12,243 nt of DNA from Alkalimonas sp. (lineage in GTDB: Bacteria > Pseudomonadota > Gammaproteobacteria > Enterobacterales > Alteromonadaceae), in contig JAIUMG010000070.1 in the NCBI GenBank assembly GCA_022565655.1, forward strand, positions 1 through 12,243. The letters run 5' to 3'. Position numbers and translations under genes: made by a program. Position 1 is the first letter of the stretch; each line of letters begins with the position of its first letter. Positions 1 to 5,565 of this stretch are shown here, piece by piece. Under the pieces are notes generated by a model that did no database searches, was not told the DNA's origin, and saw nothing but the letters and a program-made list of their open reading frames with translations.

Positions 1-1093
1 GGTAGACTGGCTCCTGCACGGCGACAGGCATATCGACTTCCCCCGGAAGCACGATAGCCTGCGCTGTGCGAATCACTTCCCCTTCGTACAACCCAAAACG
101 CTGGTACGGAAAGGCATCGAAACGAATGCGGGTGTGCTGGCCTGGCTGCACAAAACCATAGGCACGGGTGGGCACCAACAGCACCGCGGTGAGCTGGGCG
201 TTTTCCGGCAAAATGGTCAGAAATGGCAGCTGGCTGTTCAGGCTGGTGCCGATATCGGCCACCAGATTGGTGATCCGGCCCGCTATTGGCGCGGTGATGA
301 GTAACTGACCACGGGCATCCAACTCTACTTTTTGCTGCGCCAACCGTGAGCGGTCGGTATCAAGCAGCGCCAGTTGCTGCGCTTGCTCGACAGGCAGGCG
401 ATCGAGTTGCCCCCGTAATTGTTCCATGGTGGCTTGCTGCTGCTGACTGGCCGCGCTGAGTTCGGCCAGTTGCTGGCGAATGCCTAAAATAAGTTCTGCT
501 TGCTGCTGCAGCTCCAGCTCAGAGATAGCGCCCTGCTGCTGCAATTGCTGGTAATTCTGGTAGCGGCTTTGCTGCAGTGCCAAGCGCTCTTGTTGCAGTT
601 GCTGCTGGCCCTGAAGCTCCTGCAGCATGCTCTGGCTCAGTAGCAAACGGCTTTGTAATTCGGTTTCCTGCTGGGCAAACTGCTGGCTAAGCTGCTGCTG
701 GCGCAGGCTTAGTAACTCGGTTTGTTGCACCAGGCCCTGAAACAGGCTTTGACTAAGCGACAGGCCATCGGCCAGATGCTCGGGAATATGGATCAGTGCC
801 AGCGGCGCACCGGCTTCGACCTGCTGGCCATCTTCGACAAAGAGTTGGCTGACAATACCGGGGCGCGGACTGCTGACTTTGGCCAGGCCCAAGTCCGGCT
901 TTAAATAACCGCTGACGGTTTCTTTGCGGTGAAAAGAGGATAGCGCCAGAAAAGCAATCAGGATAGATACCAGCAACAACAAGGTGATGGTAAGCACACT
1001 GCTGCTCAGTGGCTGGGCAATAATGACATCACCATCCAGCTTGGCGGCCTGCTGCCTGATCGCATTGGCACGAAACAATCCCTGTTCTGACAC
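1..1093 (-). CDS. CvaA-like HlyD-family membrane fusion protein (partial)
   Basis: Periplasmic adaptor (membrane fusion protein) of a type I secretion system, joining an inner-membrane ABC exporter to an outer-membrane channel. 364 codons are visible and the C-terminus runs off the left edge. The protein has a short cytoplasmic head (begins MSEQGLFRANAIRQQAAKL), one membrane segment at about residues 33-53, a first lipoyl half (VSGYLKP...SPRPGIVSQLFVEDGQQVEAGAPL), a very glutamine-rich coiled-coil hairpin at about 105-235, the second lipoyl half (ITAPIAGRITNLVADIGTSL) and a beta-barrel motif (GFVQPGQHTRIRFDAFPYQ). The LFR head and the RKETVSG stretch after the membrane segment resemble CvaA/MchE-type adaptors that work with peptidase-containing ABC exporters of double-glycine peptides; that subtype is inferred. 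The start is GTG at 1093, with AGAGG seven bases upstream. Its ABC partner would be expected to the left, outside the window. Confidence 0.88.
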   Translation of the reverse strand, partial: MSEQGLFRANAIRQQAAKLDGDVIIAQPLSSSVLTITLLLLVSILIAFLALSSFHRKETVSGYLKPDLGLAKVSSPRPGIVSQLFVEDGQQVEAGAPLALIHIPEHLADGLSLSQSLFQGLVQQTELLSLRQQQLSQQFAQQETELQSRLLLSQSMLQELQGQQQLQQERLALQQSRYQNYQQLQQQGAISELELQQQAELILGIRQQLAELSAASQQQQATMEQLRGQLDRLPVEQAQQLALLDTDRSRLAQQKVELDARGQLLITAPIAGRITNLVADIGTSLNSQLPFLTILPENAQLTAVLLVPTRAYGFVQPGQHTRIRFDAFPYQRFGLYEGEVIRTAQAIVLPGEVDMPVAVQEPVY

Positions 1094-1123
1094 AATAACC
1101 TCTGAACGTCTATTTCTCTGTTA

Positions 1124-1142
1124 ACAACTACACATCAGTTGT
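1124..1142. promoter_or_regulatory. Small inverted repeat in the adaptor gene leader
   Basis: ACAACT at 1124-1129 and AGTTGT at 1137-1142 are perfect complements with a 7-base centre. The repeat sits between the candidate promoter and the start codon of the adaptor gene, where an operator or leader hairpin would be plausible. The arms are short, so chance is possible. Confidence 0.25.
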
Positions 1143-1155
1143 AAAAGACGCGCAG

Positions 1156-1184
1156 TCTATTGATGGGGGGGGGGTAACAGTCAA
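1156..1184 (-). promoter_or_regulatory. Candidate promoter of the adaptor gene with a C10/G10 spacer tract
   Basis: Read on the minus strand, TTGACT (1179-1184, 5 of 6 to the -35 consensus) is followed by a 17-base spacer and AATAGA (1156-1161, a weak -10 with 3 of 6). The spacer contains ten consecutive C, seen as G10 at 1165-1174 on the plus strand. Spacer length sets promoter strength, so tract slippage could switch expression. The -10 is poor, so the promoter assignment is tentative; the tract itself is certain in this sequence. Confidence 0.4.
1165..1174. repeat. Homopolymeric G10 tract
   Basis: Ten consecutive G on the plus strand, 71 bases upstream of the adaptor start codon. It is a mononucleotide run of the kind prone to slipped-strand mispairing. 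It is the longest G/C run I noticed in the window and lies outside any gene. Runs like this are also subject to sequencing error. Confidence 0.9.
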
Positions 1185-1356
1185 GGCTTTGTTATATATT
1201 TTTTTGGAATAAAAATATCAATTTATTTACAGATAAGACTTTTTGTATGTCTCCGTAACCACTTAGCTGACCAGCACAGGAGCAAATTATTTCCGGCAGG
1301 GTGCAAAAAGATGGTTCCTAGCTTGATTCCTTGCTGGTAACGGCAGCAATTGGCAC
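1185..1356. other. AT-rich intergenic stretch with no gene found
   Basis: Between the G10 tract and the MITE the sequence is AT-rich, with a run of seven T near 1200. I see no open frame with a ribosome binding site, no RNA gene and no convincing terminator. It probably holds upstream promoter sequence for the adaptor gene on the minus strand. Confidence 0.5.
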
Positions 1357-1382
1357 CTAGTGCTCTTTCCAGTTAATTATGA
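1357..1382 (+). repeat. Left terminal inverted repeat of the MITE (with CTAG)
   Basis: Perfect 26-base complement of 1601-1626. It begins with the CTAG target and continues GTGCTCTTTCC into the element. The TA at 1358-1359 is one copy of the presumed target duplication. Confidence 0.92.
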
Positions 1383-1623
1383 CGTGTTCAGCGAGTGCCA
1401 GGGCTTTCAAGGCAAGGCGGCTCGTTGAAGGCATAGTGGCGCTCTGTCGAAACGAGACAACGCAGCATTGGAGGCCCTGGCACTTGCCCGTAGGGTCGGT
1501 TTAAAATGCCCACAGACGTTGTTGCTTGTTTTTGATTTAGCACCACTAAACCTGCAAACAAGCGCCTAGCCTGAGGGCATTTTAATTCCGACTGAATCAT
1601 TCATAATTAACTGGAAAGAGCAC
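1360..1623. mobile_element. 264-bp MITE of IS630/Tc1 type inserted in CTAG
   Basis: A non-autonomous element bounded by inverted repeats. Including the flanking CTAG, 1357-1382 and 1601-1626 are perfect 26-base reverse complements; the outer end reads GTGCTCTTTCCAGTTAATT. Each end abuts TA within CTAG (1357-1360 and 1623-1626). This fits the known IS630 preference for CTAG with duplication of TA, and removing the element plus one TA restores a single CTAG. No transposase is present; a 70-codon minus-strand frame inside (1388-1600) resembles no protein I know. Two internal arms add structure: 1395-1404 pairs perfectly with 1474-1483, and 1495-1511 pairs with 1575-1592 apart from one bulge and one mismatch. 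A related IS630-family transposase elsewhere in the genome would be needed for movement. The family name is inferred from the target site and ends. Confidence 0.85.
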
Positions 1624-1626
1624 TAG
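1601..1626 (-). repeat. Right terminal inverted repeat of the MITE (with CTAG)
   Basis: Perfect 26-base complement of 1357-1382, ending in GAGCAC followed by TA and G. The TA at 1624-1625 is the second copy of the presumed target duplication. It lies 86 bases upstream of the symporter start codon. Confidence 0.92.
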
Positions 1627-1651
1627 TCCCGGCTGATAGCAACGACGGTTC

Positions 1652-1680
1652 TGGACATAGCCTATTGCTATCTTTAGACT
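1652..1680 (+). promoter_or_regulatory. Candidate sigma-70 promoter of the symporter gene
   Basis: TGGACA at 1652-1657 (5 of 6 to the -35 consensus), a 17-base spacer, then TAGACT at 1675-1680 (4 of 6 to the -10). It lies just outside the MITE. Transcription would start near 1687, giving a leader of about 25 bases. The -10 overlaps the left arm of the palindrome at 1673-1693. Confidence 0.4.
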
Positions 1681-1693
1681 GAGCCAGTCTAAA
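1673..1693. promoter_or_regulatory. Perfect 9-bp palindrome over the symporter promoter -10 (operator candidate)
   Basis: TTTAGACTG (1673-1681) and CAGTCTAAA (1685-1693) are perfect complements around AGC. The palindrome overlaps the candidate -10 and the expected transcription start, and ends three bases before the AGGAG ribosome binding site. That position suits a repressor operator; it could also form a hairpin at the mRNA 5' end. I do not recognise the regulator. Confidence 0.5.
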
Positions 1694-1711
1694 TTTAGGA
1701 GCAATACACTC

Positions 1712-2950
1712 ATGCTGGCATTCTGGTTTCGTATCCCCTTCTGGCAACGCGTGCTTGGCGCTATGCTGCTTGGTATCGGTTTGGGCGTGGTGTTTGGTGA
1801 AAAAGCCACGGTGCTGCAGCCGTTGGGTACCCTCTTTATTAATGCTATCCGCATGCTGGTGGTGCCGCTGGTGTTTTTTGCGCTGATCACCAGCATTACT
1901 TCCTTAGGCGACACCCTGAAAATGAAGCGGCTGGCGGTTAAAACCGTGGGTTTGTTTTTATTCACTGCGATGATCGCCAGTTTGATTGGCCTGGCCGTGG
2001 GCAGCCTGATGGATTTCAGCACCATAGCGGAACTGACCACCAGCGAGGTACGGGAGCGGGATATTCCGCCGGTGGCAACCGTGCTGACCAATTTAATACC
2101 AACCAACCCGGTAGCGGCACTGGCTGAAGGCAATGTGCTGCAGATAATAGTCTTTGCTGTGCTGGTTGGTATTGCCATTAATGTGGTGGGCGAAAAAGCA
2201 GAACCGATGCGCAAAGTGATGCAGGCTGGTGCCGAGATTATGTATCAAATCACCCGGATGGTGCTGCAGTTAACTCCGCTTGGGGTGCTCGGTTTAATGG
2301 CCTGGGTGGTCGGCAGCTTTGGCCTTGAAACCTTATTGCCACTGGGTAAGTTTATTCTTGCTATATACATCGCTTGTTTGATCCATATTATTTTCACCTA
2401 TGGCGGCCTGGTACACTTTTTTGGTGGCATGTCGCCGCTGGCGTTTTTCAAAGCCATTTTACCGGCCCAACTGGTGGCGTACAGCAGCGCCAGCAGTTTT
2501 GGTACTCTGCCGGTGACGCATAAGGTGGTGACTGAAGATTTAAAGGTATCGAAAAATTACGCCAGCTTCGTGTTGCCGCTGGGTGCGACCATTAATATGG
2601 ATGGCTGTGGTGGTATTTATCCGGCCATAGCGGCCATTTTTATTGCGCACTTGTACGGCATTCCGCTGGATTGGCTCAGCTATGTGCTGATCGCCGGTAC
2701 CGCAACGCTGGCTTCGCTTGGCACCGCTGGGGTGCCTGGCAGTGCCATGGTGATGCTGACGGTTACCCTTAGTGTGGTGGGTTTACCACTGGAAGGCATT
2801 GCCTTTATTGCGGCGGTAGATCGTATTATTGATATGATGCGCACCGCGACCAATGTCACCGGCGATACCATGGTTGCACTGGTAGTGGCCCGCTCTGAAG
2901 GCATGCTGGAGACTGATAGCATCGCTGATACAGCGGTTTCAGCCAGCTAA
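1712..2950 (+). CDS. gltP: Dicarboxylate/glutamate:cation symporter (DAACS family)
   Basis: Secondary transporter of the inner membrane that couples uptake of acidic amino acids or C4-dicarboxylates to protons or sodium. It has 412 residues, within the usual family size, and is hydrophobic throughout. Family motifs are in order: the serine-rich hairpin 1 (AYSSASSFGTLPVT), the TM7 motif NMDGC at 295-299, the hairpin 2 region (AGVPGSAMVMLTV), and the TM8 signature DRIIDMMRTATNVTGD starting at 370. In TM8, D370, D374, R377 and N381 occupy the positions known to bind cation and substrate; the arginine favours acidic substrates. The usual NMDGT is NMDGC here. AGGAG at 1697-1701 lies ten bases before the ATG. 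The gene is single and convergent with flrC. The gltP symbol indicates the family; dctA-like or aspartate-specific use is possible. Confidence 0.88.
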   Translation: MLAFWFRIPFWQRVLGAMLLGIGLGVVFGEKATVLQPLGTLFINAIRMLVVPLVFFALITSITSLGDTLKMKRLAVKTVGLFLFTAMIASLIGLAVGSLMDFSTIAELTTSEVRERDIPPVATVLTNLIPTNPVAALAEGNVLQIIVFAVLVGIAINVVGEKAEPMRKVMQAGAEIMYQITRMVLQLTPLGVLGLMAWVVGSFGLETLLPLGKFILAIYIACLIHIIFTYGGLVHFFGGMSPLAFFKAILPAQLVAYSSASSFGTLPVTHKVVTEDLKVSKNYASFVLPLGATINMDGCGGIYPAIAAIFIAHLYGIPLDWLSYVLIAGTATLASLGTAGVPGSAMVMLTVTLSVVGLPLEGIAFIAAVDRIIDMMRTATNVTGDTMVALVVARSEGMLETDSIADTAVSAS

Positions 2951-2971
2951 GCCAGTAAAGCCAAGCAACTG

Positions 2972-2996
2972 CAGATCCCGGTTAAGCCGGGATCTG
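2972..2996. terminator. Stem-loop between converging gltP and flrC
   Basis: CAGATCCCGG (2972-2981) and CCGGGATCTG (2987-2996) form a perfect 10-bp stem with a 5-base loop. The flrC stop codon (2982-2984) lies in the loop, so the structure covers the very end of flrC and starts 22 bases after the symporter stop. Neither side has a clear U tract, so it may be a weak bidirectional terminator or an mRNA-end stabiliser. Confidence 0.5.
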
Positions 2997-4322
2997 AATA
3001 CCGGCGTCACGCATGCGGGCTAACTTATAGCGCAAGGTCCGGTCGCTGATCCCCAACCGATCGGCCACATCTTTACGCTTATTATCACAGGCTCGCATGG
3101 TGGCCAGGATCAAGCGGTGTTCCTGCTCGTGAATTTCCATTTTAAACTGGCTGACATCCGCATCGGACTCTGCCAGCGCCAACGGGTTGGCCGGTGTTAA
3201 ATCTTCAATATAGATATCTTTGGCGGTGATCTCAGCATCGCTGTGAATAATCAAGGCCCGTTGGATCACGTTATCCAGTTCACGCACATTGCCAGGCCAA
3301 CTGTGCTGCAGTAATTTCTGAATGGCTGAACCATCAATCACAGGCACTGCAATACCATCGCGTTGACAATGGCGCTGCAGTAAATGCTCTGCCAATGGCA
3401 AAATATCTTCCGGCCGTTCAGCCAGCGCAGGCCAGCTTAGCGGAAATACATTCAAACGATAGAATAAGTCTTCGCGGAATTTGCCTTGCTGTACCGCTTC
3501 TTTCAGATCGCGGTTACTGGTGGCCAGTACCCGCACATCCAGCTTAATGGTTTTGCGGCTGCCCAGGCGCTCTACTTCCCGCTCTTGCAGCACCCGCAAC
3601 AATTTAGCTTGTAGATTAAGATCCATTTCAGTGATCTCATCGAGCAAAATAGTGCCTTGCTGCGCTTGTTCAAACTTACCCGGACAGGCTTGAACGGCAC
3701 CGGTAAAGGCGCCTTTTTCATAACCAAACAAGGTTGATTCCAGCATATTTTCCGGGATCGCTGCACAATTAATGGCAATAAAAGGTCCATTGGCACGACT
3801 GGATTGCTGATGAATATAATGTGCCAGTACTTCTTTGCCAGAACCACTGGGGCCGCTAACCATTACACTCGCATCAGAGCGAGCCACTTTGGCAGCAAGT
3901 TTGACCAGCTCTTTGCTTTGTTCTGCTGCCACAATAGGTTCTACCATGGCGATCTGCTCCGTTGGAACATAACGCCCCACCATATTCACCAATACTTCGG
4001 GTGAAAATGGTTTGGATAAGTAATCGACTGCCCCCTGACGCATCGCTTGCACTGCATCATTGACGTTGGCATAGGCCGTCATAATCAGCATCGGGATCTG
4101 AGGATACTGCTGCTTGACTGTCTGCAACAGCTCCAGGCCAGAAATCCCTGCCATTTGTACATCACTGATGATCAGCTTGATGGCTTGTTGCTTTAGTAAC
4201 AATAAAGCCTGCTCTGCACTATCGGCCGCTATCACCTGGTAATTGGCCAGCGTCAGTGTGTCTACCAGGGCCTCCTGCAAACCAGCATCATCTTCTACGA
4301 CCATGATTTTAGTGGTTGCCAT
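2982..4322 (-). CDS. flrC: Flagellar two-component response regulator FlrC/FleR (sigma-54 activator)
   Basis: NtrC-class activator that, once phosphorylated by FlrB, drives sigma-54 promoters of later flagellar genes (known for Vibrio FlrC and Pseudomonas FleR). It has 446 residues. The receiver domain (1-120) has acidic D11/D12, phosphoacceptor D54, T82 and K104. The AAA+ domain has Walker A GPSGSGKE at 157-164, the sigma-54 contact loop GAFTGA at 204-209, Walker B GTILLDE at 223-229 and the FREDLFYRLNVFPL segment. A Fis-type helix-turn-helix fills about 414-446. The start is ATG at 4322 because AGGAGG lies six bases upstream; an ATG at 4328 would abut that site and an in-frame start at 4430 lies deep in flrB. 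It overlaps flrB by 14 bases, which suggests translational coupling. fliE, the usual next gene, is absent. Confidence 0.93.
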   Translation of the reverse strand: MATTKIMVVEDDAGLQEALVDTLTLANYQVIAADSAEQALLLLKQQAIKLIISDVQMAGISGLELLQTVKQQYPQIPMLIMTAYANVNDAVQAMRQGAVDYLSKPFSPEVLVNMVGRYVPTEQIAMVEPIVAAEQSKELVKLAAKVARSDASVMVSGPSGSGKEVLAHYIHQQSSRANGPFIAINCAAIPENMLESTLFGYEKGAFTGAVQACPGKFEQAQQGTILLDEITEMDLNLQAKLLRVLQEREVERLGSRKTIKLDVRVLATSNRDLKEAVQQGKFREDLFYRLNVFPLSWPALAERPEDILPLAEHLLQRHCQRDGIAVPVIDGSAIQKLLQHSWPGNVRELDNVIQRALIIHSDAEITAKDIYIEDLTPANPLALAESDADVSQFKMEIHEQEHRLILATMRACDNKRKDVADRLGISDRTLRYKLARMRDAGIQIPA

Positions 4323-5430
4323 GTGCATCCTCCTGCGTTGACTGAGCTTGATTGTGTAAAGGGAGCCGCAAGGTAAAGCAAGCGCCTCCCTCTTGATGGT
4401 TACAGCAAATGACTTCGCCCTTATGTGCATTCACCACGGCCTGAACAACGGCTAAACCTAAACCCGTTCCCTGACTGCGAGTGGTGAAAAACGGCTCAAA
4501 AATTTGCTGTTGCAGATGCTCTGGGATACCAGGGCCATTGTCCAACACCTGGATTTCGATACAGCCAGGGTGTTTGGGATTACGCTGACAACGAACCGTC
4601 AATTTCGCGCCTGTGCCGATGATCTGTAAGCTATTGTGTAATAAATTCTGAATGGCTCCAGCCAGGCTGCTTTGGTTCGCCCATAACTGCAATTCCGGCT
4701 CAGCTAGTTGCAAATTCAGATGCGCCTGAAGCGGCTCCAGCTGCGCTTCAATGCCTGACTCAACCTCTTGTAATACACTAGCAAGCGACACTTCTGAAAC
4801 ACTGGCCTCACTGCCGGAGCGAGCAAATAGCAGCATGTCATTGACCTGCTGCTCAAGATCCTGCAACCGGGCCACTAATTTCTGTTGGAACAGCTCTTTC
4901 GCTGAATGATTTAAGCGCTGGTTGTTTAGGTTTTCGGCATACAACATCGCAGATGAAAGCGGCGTACGAATTTGATGAGCCAGAGTTGCCATCATTTTGC
5001 CGAGTGTTGAGAGGCGTTGCATATGCGCCAGACGGCTTTGCAGCTGACGGGTTTCGGTTAAATCGGTCAGCACAATAAGTTGACCCGGCTCCGGGCTCAT
5101 CGCACTGATGGCCAGTTTGACCCGACGACCATTGTGCAACGACACTTCCATGCCATCATCGCTGCGAGGTCGGAACGAACGCGTGATCACTTCCAACCAG
5201 CGCTGGCCCGTTAGCGGTTCACCCAGCATCTCCAGAGCCACTGGATTGGCATCAGATACATAACCGCGACCATCAAGCACCACCACCCCGACTGGCAACA
5301 TACGAACTAAATGCTGCATACGATCCGAAGATTCAATGGGCGTGTTCAGGTAGCGGCTGAAATCAGTCACAACTGACGGTTCAGCTTCAGCAGCGTCCTG
5401 AATAGAAAACAAGCTTCTAGCGGTATGCAT
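4309..5430 (-). CDS. flrB: Flagellar sensor histidine kinase FlrB/FleS
   Basis: Soluble histidine kinase that phosphorylates FlrC. It has 373 residues and no membrane segment, as expected for FlrB/FleS. A PAS domain at about 38-125 (LPVGVVVLDGRGYVSDANPVAL) is followed by the dimerisation and phosphoacceptor helix TLAHQIRTPLSS with H152, then the ATPase domain with N box (AIQNLLHNSLQ), G1 box (VLDNGPGIP) and G2 box (GTGLGLAVVQAV). I chose ATG at 5430 (MHTARSLF) because GAGGTG lies four bases upstream. An in-frame ATG at 5479-5481 falls inside the sigma-54 promoter and upstream of its expected start point, so it cannot be used from that promoter. The gene shares an operon with flrC. The signal sensed by the PAS domain is unknown. 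Confidence 0.93.
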   Translation of the reverse strand: MHTARSLFSIQDAAEAEPSVVTDFSRYLNTPIESSDRMQHLVRMLPVGVVVLDGRGYVSDANPVALEMLGEPLTGQRWLEVITRSFRPRSDDGMEVSLHNGRRVKLAISAMSPEPGQLIVLTDLTETRQLQSRLAHMQRLSTLGKMMATLAHQIRTPLSSAMLYAENLNNQRLNHSAKELFQQKLVARLQDLEQQVNDMLLFARSGSEASVSEVSLASVLQEVESGIEAQLEPLQAHLNLQLAEPELQLWANQSSLAGAIQNLLHNSLQIIGTGAKLTVRCQRNPKHPGCIEIQVLDNGPGIPEHLQQQIFEPFFTTRSQGTGLGLAVVQAVVNAHKGEVICCNHQEGGACFTLRLPLHNQAQSTQEDAHGNH

Positions 5431-5469
5431 TAAACACCTCAATTCAAATAGTGCATCTGAGAATTGAAA

Positions 5470-5485
5470 TGCATGGAGCATGCCA
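5470..5485 (-). promoter_or_regulatory. Sigma-54 promoter of flrBC
   Basis: Minus strand reads TGGCATGCTCCATGCA, matching the -24/-12 consensus TGGCAC-N5-TTGCW with GG and GC ten bases apart. Transcription is expected near 5459, about 29 bases before the flrB ATG at 5430. This fits the known hierarchy in which FlrA with sigma-54 switches on flrBC. Confidence 0.75.
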
Positions 5486-5537
5486 AAATTAAACCATTAA
5501 AATTAGCATGTTACAGGCAAAAAAATATAGATGGGGT

Positions 5538-5551
5538 GTCAATCTTCTGAC
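5538..5551 (-). promoter_or_regulatory. FleQ/FlrA-like binding site upstream of flrBC
   Basis: Minus strand reads GTCAGAAGATTGAC, close to the FleQ consensus GTCaNTAAAtTGAC known from Pseudomonas; both half-sites are intact. It lies 53 bases upstream of the -24 element of the flrBC promoter and between flrA and flrB, as an enhancer site for FlrA would. Whether this FlrA uses the FleQ consensus is an inference. Confidence 0.5.
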
Positions 5552-5565
5552 ATTTAGACGATTTA

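Noticed and set aside
722..904. 60-codon plus-strand frame within the adaptor gene
   Set aside because: It is antisense to the HlyD-like coding sequence and has no independent support.
1395..1592. Paired arms in the gap read as a CRISPR or integron attC site
   Set aside because: There are no regularly spaced direct repeats and no attC core sites; the arms lie inside perfect terminal repeats with TA duplication, which a MITE explains.
1388..1600. 70-codon open frame on the minus strand inside the MITE
   Set aside because: It spans the element's structural arms, resembles no transposase, and has no convincing ribosome binding site; most likely a chance frame.
1597..2214. 205-codon minus-strand frame antisense to the symporter gene
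   Set aside because: It is a shadow of the symporter coding sequence, which has clear family motifs on the plus strand; its translation is low-complexity and serine/threonine/isoleucine-rich.
4323..4430. Longer flrC start at 4430
   Set aside because: The extra 36 residues lie within flrB and precede the normal receiver start MATTKIMVVEDD, which has an ideal AGGAGG six bases upstream.
5431..5481. Longer flrB start at 5481
   Set aside because: The ATG lies inside the sigma-54 promoter, upstream of its expected transcription start; ATG at 5430 has a good ribosome binding site.
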